Shown here one piece after another: positions 27,399 through 36,749 of a stretch of 64,000 bases of DNA. Origin of the DNA: Vreelandella halophila (lineage in GTDB: Bacteria; Pseudomonadota; Gammaproteobacteria; Pseudomonadales; Oleiphilaceae); assembly GCF_009856365.1 (NCBI RefSeq), contig NZ_WMEX01000003.1, forward strand, positions 1 to 64,000. The letters run 5' to 3'. The position numbers and the translations under genes were made by a program. How positions within the stretch are numbered: the stretch's first letter is position 1; every line of letters begins with the position of its first letter. The notes beneath the pieces are model-generated. The model was given only the letters and a program-made list of their open reading frames with translations, searched no databases and was not told the origin of the DNA.

Positions 27399-30140
27399 TC
27401 AGATCGGCGGCATCTCGCCATCCAGCCGATCCAGATGCCAGTCCTCCGTGGGCTTGTTCAGGGGCAGCTTCAGGGCCACAACGTCTTCTTCCTGATCGTA
27501 GGTGACCGAGAACCCGAGCGCCCTGGCAAGACCGGCCATGGCCTCATTGCCGGGGAGGACGTGACCCACCATCTCGAGGGTGCCGCGGGCCTTGCAGTAG
27601 CGGATCATCTTCTCCATCAGGATCCGGCCCAGACCCTCGCCGCGCAGATCGTCCCGCACCATAACGGCAAACTCGCACTGGATGTTGTCTGCATCCGTCC
27701 ATACACGCACGGTGCCAAGGGTGCGTTCACTGCCATCCTCCAGCCACTCCGTGGCGATGAACACCATCTCCCGGTCGTAGTCGATCTGGACCATCCGCGC
27801 GATGTCATCGTGGGTGAAGCTGTTGCGATACTGGAAGAACCGGTACCGGATCGTCTCCGGGGATTGGCTCTGGTGGAACTCCAGGTGACCCGGCTCATCC
27901 TCGGCGCGGATCGGGCGCACCAGAACCTTGCGGCCGGACTTCAGGCTGACCCACTCCTCCAGCTCACGGGGATAGGGCTTGATCACCGGCCGAACCGGCT
28001 CGCCCAGATCAATGGCCACATCGCAGGCCACGGCACCATCCTCCCCAAACAGCAGGGGCAGGATCTCCAGCCCTCGGATCTCGGGAATGTCGCTGTTGAT
28101 CTGGGAGAGCGTTACCAGCGTCTGGCACACGGCCCGGATGTCCTCCTCCGGTTTTGGGCTGTACTCGCGCAGCAATCGGTAAGCATTACTGCGCGCCAGC
28201 AGCTCATTGGCCAGGTTCATGTTCAGCGGCGGCAGTGCCACGCGCCGGTCGCTCATGATGTTCACCCGCGCGCCGGCGGAGCCACACACGATCAGGGGCC
28301 CGAAGACCGCATCCCGGGTGAGACCGAGGCTGAAACCAATCCCCTCCAGCCCGGCATTCGTCTGGTGCATGGCAAACCCCAGGAAGCCGCTGTTGGGGAA
28401 GTGCTTGCGGTACTGCTCCATGAGCGTCTGGCAGGCATTGGAGATGGCCGCCTCATCATTGAGCCGGCGGATGGTGTAGCGGTAACGCCCACGGCCGGAG
28501 GTCTCCTCCAGGTACGGATGGCAGCCGCGCTCATGCAACAGCGTGATGTTCACTGGCCCGCCCCACTCACGGAACGCCTCCACAGCCTCCTCTTCATCGT
28601 CGCAGTAGGCCGTCTCCAGGGTCTGGATGCCGTAGGCGGCCACCAGCTGGCGGGCCTCGCGGTTGGTCAGGTGGTTGCGGCGGCTGCGGATCACCTTCTG
28701 GACCATCTCCCGGGCCTCCTGGCGATTCACCTCCGGTTCTACCCAGGATTCCGGTGTCTCCGCCAGCAGCCGCTGGCCACGCTGGTGCTTCACAAAGTGC
28801 ATAAAGGCACGGATCGCCTTCTCCGGTGAGAAGAAGGTGGGCACCCCGGCCTCGTAGAAGGCATCCCGGGCGTCCAGAACCGTGCTCTGGCCCAGCCAGC
28901 AGGTGAACACATTCAGGCGCTGGCGCCGGGCCACCTGCATCACCGAATCCGCAATGTGCAGGGTGTCCTCCAGCAGCGTGGGCGTGTACATCACCAGCAC
29001 ATTCGCAATGCCCGGGTCCTGCCCCAGGATCTGGAGGACATCCGCGTAGAGCTGGGGCGAGGCGTCATAGCCCAGGTCCAGTGGGTTGCGCACGCTCAGA
29101 TAACCGGGCAGGCGCTGCTCCAGTTTCGCCACCGTCTCCTCGGAAAACTGCGCCAGCTCGCCCCCCTGGTAAAGCAGCCGGTCCACCGCCAGCACCCCGG
29201 GGCCCACGCCGTTGCACAGCACCACCAGCTCCTCACGGCGCACCCGGCGCATGCGTGAGAGGCTCTCCAGGGCATCGAACATCTCGTCCAGGCCGTTCAC
29301 CCGCAGCACACCGGCACGCTGGAGCGCGGCATCGTAGATCGGATCCGTCTGGGTAATGCCATCCGGGAGTGTGTGCGGCAGATACTCGGACTCCGGGAAA
29401 CGGCCACTTTTTACAGCGATCACTGGTTTGGAGCGCGAGGCGGCCCGTACCGAGGAGATGAACCGGCGCGGGTTCGGGATGTGCTCAATGTGCAGCAGGA
29501 TCGCCCGGGTCCCCGGGTCCTCCGCCAGGTAGTCGATGAGATCGTCATGGGCGATGTCCACGCCATCCCCCAGGGTCAGCAGGCGCGAGAACCCCACACC
29601 CCGGGCAAAGGCCCAGTCGATGACCGCACTGGCCACGGTACCGGACTGCCCCACGAACCCAATCTTGCCGGGCAGCACGCCCATGTGGGCGTAGGTGGCG
29701 TTCAGCTGCGTGTCCGGCGACATGATGCCGATGGTATTGGGCCCCAGAATCCGCACGCCGGCCTTCTTGGCGGCATCCCGCACCGCGTACATCAGCGGTT
29801 CGCCATTGCGGCTGTAGGAACGGGACATACCACCGGTCATCACCATGGCGGTCCGCACCCCGCATTCGCCCAGCTGGCGCACCAGCTTGGGCACGGTTTC
29901 CGGCGGCGTACAGATGATCGCCAGATCCGGTGCCCAGGGCATCTGCTTGATGCGGCGCTCACAGCGGATGCCGTGCACCTTGTCGTACCCCTGGCGGTTC
30001 ACCACCAGCAGCTGGCCCGGGTAATCCCCGGCCATGAGGTTGCGCAGCACCATGCCGCCCAGGCTTGTAGCCCTTTCGGACGCCCCGATGACGGCAATGG
30101 AACGCGGATTGAACAGCGCATTGAGATGCCGGGTGGACAT
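27399..30140 (-). CDS. PatZ/Pka-type protein lysine acetyltransferase (ADP-forming acyl-CoA synthetase-like plus GNAT)
   Basis: A 913-residue protein with an N-terminal ADP-forming acyl-CoA synthetase region (CoA-binding domain with IAVIGASERATSLGG; ligase domain with FVGQSGTVASAV; ATP-grasp-like part about 490-700) and a C-terminal GNAT acetyltransferase (about 735-890; acetyl-CoA loop VRDDLRGEGLGRILME). This is the architecture of E. coli PatZ and Salmonella Pat, which acetylate acetyl-CoA synthetase and other proteins. The position equivalent to the synthetase's phospho-His appears to keep a His (YLPHTLPDG); I cannot tell whether the ligase half is active. Divergent from a deacetylase-family gene. 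Confidence 0.9.
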   Translation of the reverse strand: MSTRHLNALFNPRSIAVIGASERATSLGGMVLRNLMAGDYPGQLLVVNRQGYDKVHGIRCERRIKQMPWAPDLAIICTPPETVPKLVRQLGECGVRTAMVMTGGMSRSYSRNGEPLMYAVRDAAKKAGVRILGPNTIGIMSPDTQLNATYAHMGVLPGKIGFVGQSGTVASAVIDWAFARGVGFSRLLTLGDGVDIAHDDLIDYLAEDPGTRAILLHIEHIPNPRRFISSVRAASRSKPVIAVKSGRFPESEYLPHTLPDGITQTDPIYDAALQRAGVLRVNGLDEMFDALESLSRMRRVRREELVVLCNGVGPGVLAVDRLLYQGGELAQFSEETVAKLEQRLPGYLSVRNPLDLGYDASPQLYADVLQILGQDPGIANVLVMYTPTLLEDTLHIADSVMQVARRQRLNVFTCWLGQSTVLDARDAFYEAGVPTFFSPEKAIRAFMHFVKHQRGQRLLAETPESWVEPEVNRQEAREMVQKVIRSRRNHLTNREARQLVAAYGIQTLETAYCDDEEEAVEAFREWGGPVNITLLHERGCHPYLEETSGRGRYRYTIRRLNDEAAISNACQTLMEQYRKHFPNSGFLGFAMHQTNAGLEGIGFSLGLTRDAVFGPLIVCGSAGARVNIMSDRRVALPPLNMNLANELLARSNAYRLLREYSPKPEEDIRAVCQTLVTLSQINSDIPEIRGLEILPLLFGEDGAVACDVAIDLGEPVRPVIKPYPRELEEWVSLKSGRKVLVRPIRAEDEPGHLEFHQSQSPETIRYRFFQYRNSFTHDDIARMVQIDYDREMVFIATEWLEDGSERTLGTVRVWTDADNIQCEFAVMVRDDLRGEGLGRILMEKMIRYCKARGTLEMVGHVLPGNEAMAGLARALGFSVTYDQEEDVVALKLPLNKPTEDWHLDRLDGEMPPI

Positions 30141-30246
30141 ACAGCCCCTCTTTCAGACCCTTTCCAGACGCCGGATTGCTTGCCACATCCATCCGCGCGG
30201 CTCACAATCCCTGTCAGAAGTGTAACCTGCATGGCGAGGCGCGACG

Positions 30247-31173
30247 ATGGCAACAGCCTACTTCCATCACCCCGACTGTGAAAAACACGATATGGGGGAT
30301 GACCACCCGGAAAGCCCGCGGCGCCTGAGCGCCATCCGTGAACACCTGCAGCAGACCGGCCTGTGGGAGCAGCTGGCCGTCAACGAAGCGGAAGAAGCCT
30401 CCCACGATGAACTGCGCCGCGCCCACCCCGACCGCTACATCAGCCAGCTGGAGCAGATGACGCCCAGCCAGGGCCGCATCATGGCGGACCCGGACACGGC
30501 CATGAACCCGCACACGTTCCGTTCCGCCAAACTCGCGGCGGGCTCCGGCATCCAGGCCGTGAACCAGGTGCTCACCAACCAGGCGCGCAACGCCTTCTGC
30601 GCCATCCGGCCGCCGGGCCACCATGCTGAACGCAATCGCACCATGGGGTTCAGCTTCTTCAACAACATCGCCATTGCTGCTCTGCACGCGCTCACTTTCC
30701 ACCATCTGGAACGGGTCGCCATCCTCGACTTCGACGTCCACCAGGGTAACGGCACCGTGGACATCTTCCACCATGACCCGCGCGTGCTGCTGTGCTCCAG
30801 CTTCCAGCACCCCTTCTACCCCTTCAAGCACAGCCACGGTATGCCCGGGCACATCCTGAACGTCCCGCTGGAACCAGGCACGGACAGCGCCAGCTACCGC
30901 AAAGCGGTCACCGATGGATGGTTTGAGGAACTGGCGGCCTTCAAACCCCAGCTGATCCTGGTGTCAGCGGGTTTCGATGCACATCGGCTGGATCCACTGG
31001 CGGATGTGAACCTGGAAACCGAGGACTACACCTGGATCACGGAAGAGATCACCCGCCTCGCCTGGGAACTGTGCCGGGGACGGGTCGTGTCGATGCTGGA
31101 GGGGGGTTACCACCTGCAGTCACTCACTGAAGGTGTCGAGGCGCACATCCGCGGGCTGATTGCCGCCAGCTGA
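30247..31173 (+). CDS. Histone deacetylase family protein
   Basis: A 308-residue zinc-dependent deacetylase of the HDAC/AcuC/acetylpolyamine amidohydrolase superfamily. Catalytic and metal residues are present: tandem His in RPPGHHAERN, Asp and His in DFDVHQGNGT, Asp in SAGFDAHRLDPLA, and the Tyr-containing EGGYHLQSL near the end. The substrate could be an acetyl-lysine protein or an acetylated small molecule. GAGG lies upstream of the ATG. It diverges from the PatZ-type acetyltransferase, with 106 bases between. Confidence 0.92.
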   Translation: MATAYFHHPDCEKHDMGDDHPESPRRLSAIREHLQQTGLWEQLAVNEAEEASHDELRRAHPDRYISQLEQMTPSQGRIMADPDTAMNPHTFRSAKLAAGSGIQAVNQVLTNQARNAFCAIRPPGHHAERNRTMGFSFFNNIAIAALHALTFHHLERVAILDFDVHQGNGTVDIFHHDPRVLLCSSFQHPFYPFKHSHGMPGHILNVPLEPGTDSASYRKAVTDGWFEELAAFKPQLILVSAGFDAHRLDPLADVNLETEDYTWITEEITRLAWELCRGRVVSMLEGGYHLQSLTEGVEAHIRGLIAAS

Positions 31174-31935
31174 TCACTCCCGGGCGATGTCCGCCTCATA
31201 GCGGTTGCGGAAGAGCCGCTCCATGGTGCCGTCCTCGTGCATGCCCTCAATGGCCGCGGCAATGGCCTCCGCCGCCTCTTCCCGAGGCGAGGATCGGGAC
31301 ATGAACACTTTTCCCTTCAGGGTATCCAGCCGCATCAGGGTGCGAACCGGCGCCCCGGAGCCATCCGGATTGAAACCAGCCGGGATGGCCAGCTCCGACG
31401 CCACTACCGCCCTCAGCCTGTCACGCTTCAGCAGCCTAAGGCCATGGGCCACATTGTTGACGGGAACCTTACGAATGGCCTCATTAGCAGCAAAGGTGTG
31501 CCCGTACCAGGTACCGCTGAGATAACCCACGTTCTCGCCTGCCAGTTCGTCCAATGAGTCAATGGGCTCATCCCCGGCACGCCCCAGAGCCAGAACCTGC
31601 ACGTCCACCAGGTCAGCCACGGGTTCTGCGATCTGATTAATGCCGGGCGCGACGAAGGTGGGTACGAAATCCGCATGCCCCTCCTCCATTTCCAGAATGG
31701 CACGACTGTGGGGGCGGATCTGGTAACGGATGGGGATATCGGTACGACCGCGGATCGCTTCCACCAGATCCACAAGCAGACCACGGCGCTCGCCTTCCGG
31801 CGTGCGTTCAGCCCAGGGCTCTATGGCCGCGAGGCTGAATGTGACGGGGTCTTCAGCGGTGGAGTTGGCCTGCAGGGCAGCAGAGCCCAGCGAGACCAGC
31901 AAAACAAAGGCACCGTACAACAGGGCACGCAGCAT
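31174..31935 (-). CDS. Periplasmic solute-binding protein (SBP_bac_3 family)
   Basis: A 253-residue secreted protein with a signal peptide (1-23, ending ALQA) and the two-lobe fold of amino-acid-type binding proteins (YQIRPHSRAILEMEEGHADFVPTF; NVGYLSGTWYG; DGTMERLFRNRYEADI at the C terminus). No permease or ATPase gene is nearby, so it may work with a distant transporter or as a sensor partner. GGAG precedes the ATG. Confidence 0.85.
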   Translation of the reverse strand: MLRALLYGAFVLLVSLGSAALQANSTAEDPVTFSLAAIEPWAERTPEGERRGLLVDLVEAIRGRTDIPIRYQIRPHSRAILEMEEGHADFVPTFVAPGINQIAEPVADLVDVQVLALGRAGDEPIDSLDELAGENVGYLSGTWYGHTFAANEAIRKVPVNNVAHGLRLLKRDRLRAVVASELAIPAGFNPDGSGAPVRTLMRLDTLKGKVFMSRSSPREEAAEAIAAAIEGMHEDGTMERLFRNRYEADIARE

Positions 31936-31997
31936 GGATGACTCCAGTCCTCAGGCTCGCCCTGAATTAAAGCACAGGGACTGAAATCCGTCATCCC

Positions 31998-32405
31998 TCA
32001 GCCGGCGTCGCGCTGGCGCAGGAAGTCCAGGGCCTCTTCGCGGATGCCTTGCCAGCCTTCCTTGACCGTGCGTAGAAGCCCGGCAACTTCGTCCAGTTTT
32101 TCCACGTCATTGCGCATGCTGGCTTCCAGCAGAGCTCTCTCCATGTAGTCGTAGAGCCTCTCCAGTTCACCGGCCAAATCCCCGCCTTCTTCAAAATTCA
32201 GGGAGCCACGTAGCACGGCCACGATCTCCATGCTCTTGTTGATCAGATTTCCCTTGGCCGCGTAATCCTTTGCCTCAATCTTGCCCTTCGCCATATTAAT
32301 GCGTTCAAGCGCCCCATCCAGAAGAAGCTGGACCAGCTTGTGGGGATCCGCATCCGTGATGCTGGTCTGGGTGTTAACCTGCTGGTAAGCCTGCAGTGCG
32401 TTCAT
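31998..32405 (-). CDS. fliS: Flagellar export chaperone FliS
   Basis: A 135-residue helical FliS that binds the C terminus of flagellin and prevents early polymerisation. Diagnostic segments: NALQAYQQVNTQTSITDADPHKLVQLLLDGALERI and LRGSLNFEEGGDLAGELERLYDYM. AGGGG lies about 8 bases upstream of the ATG. Immediately downstream of fliD in the same operon. No fliT-like gene is recognisable after it. Confidence 0.95.
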   Translation of the reverse strand: MNALQAYQQVNTQTSITDADPHKLVQLLLDGALERINMAKGKIEAKDYAAKGNLINKSMEIVAVLRGSLNFEEGGDLAGELERLYDYMERALLEASMRNDVEKLDEVAGLLRTVKEGWQGIREEALDFLRQRDAG

Positions 32406-32455
32406 GGTGTTACCCCTGTTGCCTGGCTTGGTTGTTCATGATCAGGAGGCGACGA

Positions 32456-34441
32456 TCACCCGCCGCCAATCATCCCGCTGCCGCCGCTCATACCCGCCAG
32501 TTGCTGGCTCAGATACTGCTGCGTGCTGTTGAATTCGGCAATCCGCGCGTCCGCGGAGCTGAACTGGCTCGTCAGGCGTTCGCGGTAGGACTGGATACGC
32601 TCATTCAGGTCTTCACGCTCCTGCGCAATGTCGTCCAGTTCATTATTGAGTGCATCCGTACGGGAGCTCAGGGCACCATTGGAGCCGACCATGTTGGAAA
32701 CGGTATCGACCATCCGTTCGCTCACACCCTGTATGAACTCAACCGTCCCACGATCACCGGTCTGGCTGCCATTAATGCGCACCTGGATGCCGTCTGCCGC
32801 ATTGTCACTGCTATCCGACAGGCGCAGCACCCGACCATCACCTTCCGCCGTAGCGCCATTAATGGTGCCCGCAACGTCATTGCCTGTTGTTCCCGTCTCA
32901 ACGGCCAGCCCGAACTCTGCCTCGGTGTTGGTATCAACGCTGGTGATGGCAACATTTGAGTCGCTGCCGTAACTGCCCGAGGTAAACGTGAGACTGCCGC
33001 TGCCATCAACGCCAACATTTACGCTACGGTCCGCCGAATTCAGCGCATCATTCTTGTTGAGCTGGGTCTGTATCTCAGTCGCAAGCTCCTGACGGGTATA
33101 GGTGCCCGCGGTCAGCTCGATGCTGGCGCTGGTCTGCCCGTCAACCTTGAACGTCAGGCTGTTGTTGTCCGCATCAACATTGATACCGGTCGCCGGAGTC
33201 TGGTTACTGGACACCAGCTGCCCCTGGGTCGCGGCCTGGCTTACGTTGATACTGTATTCACCCGCCTCGGTGTTCACACTGCTACGGACGAATTCCACCT
33301 GGGAATCGGATGTGCGGCCCTGCTCCGCGAAAAGCGCTGTTACATCGTCTGGATTGGCTTTCAGCTCTTCCTGAAACTTCTGCGAGTCAAATTCCAACTG
33401 CCCGGTCTGGAAATCCGTGCTGATGCCCACATCCGACAGACTGCGGACACTCGCATTCTCAAGACCCGGAACGATCTGGTTGAGCTCCCGCTTGAGCTGG
33501 TTCTCAACGTTCCGCACCGTGGCATCACCAGTCAGCAGACTGCCCCCGCTATCCTGACTGAAAGAGGTCAGCTCATTGACCGTGCTCTTGAAGGCATTGA
33601 ACTTGTCGACGAACTTCTGGACCTTCTCGGCGACCGCGCCGGTGTCCTGGCTGACTCCGACGGACGTCGTGCCAGTTTCCTGAAGCTGGAACGTCAGTCC
33701 ATCCACGACACCTTCCACGCTGTTGGAAGAACGCGTCACGTCAATGCCATTCACGCTCAGCTTGGCGTCCTGGGCAGCGACGGTCTCTTCCATGTTCTTG
33801 GTCGTGTCGTTAAATGCGAACTGTGATAGCCCCGCGTTGTCGGTATCGTTACCGTCGGAATCCGCAACCGAGATGGTTGCGCCGTTGGCCGTACCGCTTT
33901 CGTCCGACGACAGGGTCAACCGATAGCCATTACCCGTGTCCACGATACCGGCCGAAACGCCCGCGTCGGATTCATTGATGCTGTTGGCGAGCCCCTGAAG
34001 AGTGTCGTTGCTGCCATCGACTGTAATATTGGTCGTATTATCGCCAGTCTGAATCGTAAGCGTGCCCTCCCCGACGCTCGTGGTATTGCGGTCCGAGAAC
34101 GAGCCGGACGCGAGGGACTGGTTGGTCGCGAGCTGCTGAACATCGAGGCTGTAGTTGCCCTCGCTGGCATTGGCGCTGTCCACGGAAACGCTGACACTAT
34201 CTCCGTTGGTTGAGGCGGAATACGACTGCATCGCTTCCGGGGAGCCCAGTTGGCGCATGGGAAGCCTGAGATCGGTCACGGCACTACGGATCTTGCCGAA
34301 AGCCGAAATCATCGCCTCGGTTTCTTTCTGCTCCTGATCCAGGCGCGTCTTGGCCGGGCCACGCTCCGCCTCGACCAGTCGATCAACAAGGTCGGCGTTC
34401 AGAACACCCGAGCCTACGCCAAGGGATGATATGCCGCCCAT
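32456..34441 (-). CDS. fliD: Flagellar filament capping protein FliD
   Basis: A 661-residue hook-associated protein 2, which forms the cap under which flagellin subunits assemble. N-terminal FliD_N domain (MGGISSLGVGSGVLNADLVDRLVEAE), a long central region with flagellin_IN-like segments (IQTGDNTTNITVDGSNDTLQGLANSINESDAGV), and a FliD_C coiled-coil end. Larger than E. coli FliD (468) because the outer domains are expanded. The start at 34441 has GGGAGGAGG seven bases upstream. A sigma-28-type promoter lies 43 bases upstream. Confidence 0.95.
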   Translation of the reverse strand: MGGISSLGVGSGVLNADLVDRLVEAERGPAKTRLDQEQKETEAMISAFGKIRSAVTDLRLPMRQLGSPEAMQSYSASTNGDSVSVSVDSANASEGNYSLDVQQLATNQSLASGSFSDRNTTSVGEGTLTIQTGDNTTNITVDGSNDTLQGLANSINESDAGVSAGIVDTGNGYRLTLSSDESGTANGATISVADSDGNDTDNAGLSQFAFNDTTKNMEETVAAQDAKLSVNGIDVTRSSNSVEGVVDGLTFQLQETGTTSVGVSQDTGAVAEKVQKFVDKFNAFKSTVNELTSFSQDSGGSLLTGDATVRNVENQLKRELNQIVPGLENASVRSLSDVGISTDFQTGQLEFDSQKFQEELKANPDDVTALFAEQGRTSDSQVEFVRSSVNTEAGEYSINVSQAATQGQLVSSNQTPATGINVDADNNSLTFKVDGQTSASIELTAGTYTRQELATEIQTQLNKNDALNSADRSVNVGVDGSGSLTFTSGSYGSDSNVAITSVDTNTEAEFGLAVETGTTGNDVAGTINGATAEGDGRVLRLSDSSDNAADGIQVRINGSQTGDRGTVEFIQGVSERMVDTVSNMVGSNGALSSRTDALNNELDDIAQEREDLNERIQSYRERLTSQFSSADARIAEFNSTQQYLSQQLAGMSGGSGMIGGG

Positions 34442-34483
34442 GAACAACCTCCTCCCGAAGGTACTGTTACCTGTCTATAGAGT

Positions 34484-34510
34484 GTAACGGCCAATTGCGG
34501 CAAAACTTTG
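34484..34510 (-). promoter_or_regulatory. Sigma-28 (FliA) promoter of fliD-fliS
   Basis: Minus strand: CAAAGTTT-N11-GCCGTTAC. The -10 is identical to that of the two flagellin promoters, the spacing is the sigma-28 optimum, and the -35 differs from TAAAGTTT only at its first base. It lies 43 bases upstream of the fliD start. Confidence 0.75.
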
Positions 34511-34615
34511 CCTCTTTACCGCCGCAAACCTGTTACTGATTGTAAGCAGGCCGGGTTTTGCCGTCTTTTGGACGATCAATGCACACCGCATGCCACCACT
34601 GGTCGTACGGCCTCC

Positions 34616-34686
34616 GGTAGGAGCGAGCTCGCTCGCGATCAACAACATTGAAACCAGAACCGATCGCCTGCAAGCAGGCTCCTACA
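34616..34686. repeat. REP pair (BIME-like) between flaG and fliD
   Basis: Inverted REP units at 34616-34640 and 34662-34686, both with GTAGGAGC cores. The 329-base gap between fliD and flaG holds, right to left, the flaG terminator, this REP pair and the fliD promoter; no gene is seen there. Confidence 0.75.
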
Positions 34687-34704
34687 CACCAAACAGGCCC
34701 CCGC

Positions 34705-34743
34705 AAAAACAAAAAAGCCGCCATCCCGGAAGGATGACGGCTA
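34705..34743 (-). terminator. Intrinsic terminator after flaG
   Basis: On the minus strand a hairpin with an 11-base stem (AGCCGTCATCC, loop TTCC, then its complement with one G-T pair) is followed by TTTTTTGTTTTT. It lies 28 bases after the flaG stop and should end the flagellin/flaG transcript before fliD. Confidence 0.88.
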
Positions 34744-34770
34744 TCCCTTGAACCTCTGTTCTACAGGGCT

Positions 34771-35193
34771 TTACACCTTGATGTTCAGCAATGATAGAGG
34801 CTCGTCCTGCTGCAGATTCTCAGCCAGCTTGAGTGCCAGGTCATCGGGAATCTGGCGAACCACCTCATCAGTCTGCTGGTCGATGACGCGAACCACCGTC
34901 TGACCGGTGTCGTCGTTCACGTCAAACTCCAGGTCCCGCTGCACGGACTGGACGAAATCATTAAGGCGCGAGACCGCCTCGTTCAGCTCTTCGCGGATGG
35001 CTTCGCTCCGTTTTTCGGATTTTTCAGCCCGGGTTTCCCCGCTCCGCCCCGCTTCAATCGCCGTCACAGAACCGTTGTCACTACCTTCCCTGCTTGCGGA
35101 GGGCTGTGATGATGGCGCTGACACCCGCCCCGATTCGGGCTTTTCCAGGGCCTTGCGGTTCGGGTCGGGGCTGTTCAGGTTTATGTCACTCAT
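34771..35193 (-). CDS. flaG: Flagellar protein FlaG
   Basis: A 140-residue FlaG: a disordered, Ser/charged N-terminal half and the conserved C-terminal part (DFVQSVQRDLEFDVNDDTGQTVVRVIDQQTDEVVRQIPDD). In Pseudomonas and Vibrio, FlaG limits filament length. The start at 35193 has GAGGTG upstream. It lies 72 bases after a flagellin gene, behind a GCCACCC/GGGTGGC hairpin without a T tract (35229-35246), which may lower readthrough. Confidence 0.92.
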   Translation of the reverse strand: MSDINLNSPDPNRKALEKPESGRVSAPSSQPSASREGSDNGSVTAIEAGRSGETRAEKSEKRSEAIREELNEAVSRLNDFVQSVQRDLEFDVNDDTGQTVVRVIDQQTDEVVRQIPDDLALKLAENLQQDEPLSLLNIKV

Positions 35194-35265
35194 ATCACAC
35201 CTCACCAGTGCGGTTACGCGGCCTGAACGCCACCCCGAAGGGTGGCGGCTGCCTTAACGTCCCGC

Positions 35266-36492
35266 TTACTGCAGGAGGGACAGGACCTGCTGCGGCGACT
35301 GGTTCGCCTGGGCCAGCACCGAGATACCGGCCTGCTGCAGCACGTTCGCCTTCTGCAGTTTGGCCGTCTCGGACGCAAAGTCCGCATCCAGGATCCGGCT
35401 CTTCGACGCCTCCAGGTTCTCAACGTTGTTGTTGAGGTTGGTGATGGTCGACTCGAAGCGGTTCTGGACGGCACCCAGTTCACTGCGGAAACCGTTGATC
35501 TTGTCCAGTGCACCGTCAACGCGAAGGATCGCATCATTGGCATTGGCAACAGTATCAACGGATGCTTCATTGAGGCTGCCATCGTCTACCGCTGCATCTG
35601 TGGTTGCATCACCAAAGTCGCCGGCATCCAAGGGGTTACCCCCGGTGATGGTTGCATCATTGATGGTCAGGTCTTCGGTCGAACGAAGCTCAAAGTCAGC
35701 ATCATCATTCGATGCATCCGGCGAGAAAGAAGCGTATGCAGCATTGCCGAGTTGATCGTTGACTTGACGCGCCACCTCATCAAATACGGCCTGCTCATTG
35801 ATCGCTGCATCACCATCAGCCTGATCAAAAAGGTCATTACTGAGGGTCAAAGACACATCGATCTGGTCACCATCGCCAACCGTTACAGAAAAGGCATCGG
35901 CGCCAGCATCGCCTACGGCATCAGTGAATGTTGCAAAGTTATCTGCATCCAGGTCGCCACTGTCTGCAAAGGCAAGCTGTCCGGTGTCACCGGTACGTGC
36001 ACTGGTATTCAGGTCCACACCGATGGTCTGGCCCGCGTTGGCGCCCACCTGGAAGTCCTGACCGCTGAGGGTGCCATCCAGCACGTTCAGGCCGTTGAAG
36101 TCCGTCTGGCTCGCGATCCGGTCGATCTCTTCCAGACGCTGCTGCACTTCATCATTCAGCGCGGAGCGGTCAGTGTCGTTGTTGGTGGCGTTCGCCGCCT
36201 GTACCGACAGCTCACGTACGCGCTGCAGGTTATTGGTGATCTCATCCAGCCCGCCTTCAGCGGTCTGCGCCAGCGAGATACCGTCCTGCGCATTCCGGGT
36301 GGCCACGTTCAGCCCGCTGATCTGGGATTCAAACCGGGTTGAGATCGCAAGACCCGCCGCGTCGTCCGCCGCGCTGTTGATGCGGAGGCCCGAGGACAGG
36401 CGCTCCAGCGCCTCGTTCTTCGTCGACTTGGACGCGTTCAGCTCGTTCTGGGCATTGATCGATGCCACGTTTGTGTTGATACCGAGTGCCAT
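35266..36492 (-). CDS. fliC: Flagellin, copy 1
   Basis: A 408-residue flagellin. N-terminal D0/D1 (MALGINTNVASINAQNELNAS...ERLSSGLRINSAADDAAGLAIS) and C-terminal D1/D0 (SRILDADFASETAKLQKANVLQQAGISVLAQANQSPQQVLSLLQ) are canonical. The outer domain (about 170-310) is short and very acidic. The protein is identical to that of the gene at 36750-37976; the genes differ at about two dozen synonymous sites, most of them in the first third. Promoter of sigma-28 type about 80 bases upstream. Followed by flaG. Confidence 0.97.
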   Translation of the reverse strand: MALGINTNVASINAQNELNASKSTKNEALERLSSGLRINSAADDAAGLAISTRFESQISGLNVATRNAQDGISLAQTAEGGLDEITNNLQRVRELSVQAANATNNDTDRSALNDEVQQRLEEIDRIASQTDFNGLNVLDGTLSGQDFQVGANAGQTIGVDLNTSARTGDTGQLAFADSGDLDADNFATFTDAVGDAGADAFSVTVGDGDQIDVSLTLSNDLFDQADGDAAINEQAVFDEVARQVNDQLGNAAYASFSPDASNDDADFELRSTEDLTINDATITGGNPLDAGDFGDATTDAAVDDGSLNEASVDTVANANDAILRVDGALDKINGFRSELGAVQNRFESTITNLNNNVENLEASKSRILDADFASETAKLQKANVLQQAGISVLAQANQSPQQVLSLLQ

Positions 36493-36572
36493 AACCGTTC
36501 TCCTGCCTGTTCACTCGTTTTAGGGACCGGAGGCAACCACCGCCGATCCGATGGTCTCGCCTTCTGGCTTGA

Positions 36573-36599
36573 GTAACGGCAGAACCTGTCTGGTCTTTA
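36573..36599 (-). promoter_or_regulatory. Sigma-28 promoter of flagellin copy 1
   Basis: Minus strand: TAAAGACC-N11-GCCGTTAC, matching the FliA consensus (TAAAGTTT-N11-GCCGATAA) at the key bases. The 5' untranslated region of about 75 bases is nearly identical to that of copy 2, so the duplication included the promoter. Confidence 0.8.
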
Positions 36600-36666
36600 A
36601 TCCGGTTTCAGCGGATTTTGTTAATGGATGTAACGAAGACAAAAGATCGAGAAAATCTGCACCCAT

Positions 36667-36703
36667 AAAAAAACCGCCACGCCCTGGTGGGAGAGGCGGT
36701 TTT
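36667..36703 (-). terminator. Intrinsic terminator after flagellin copy 2
   Basis: Minus strand hairpin AAACCGCC (36695-36702) and GGCGGTTT (36671-36678), followed by TTTTTAT-type sequence. A second GC-rich hairpin (GCAGCCGCC/GGCGGCTG) sits between it and the stop codon. This should isolate copy 2 from copy 1, which has its own promoter. Confidence 0.78.
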
Positions 36704-36749
36704 GAAGAGCCAGCCGCCGTGGAAGGGGGCGGCTGCTTTAACGCCCTGC

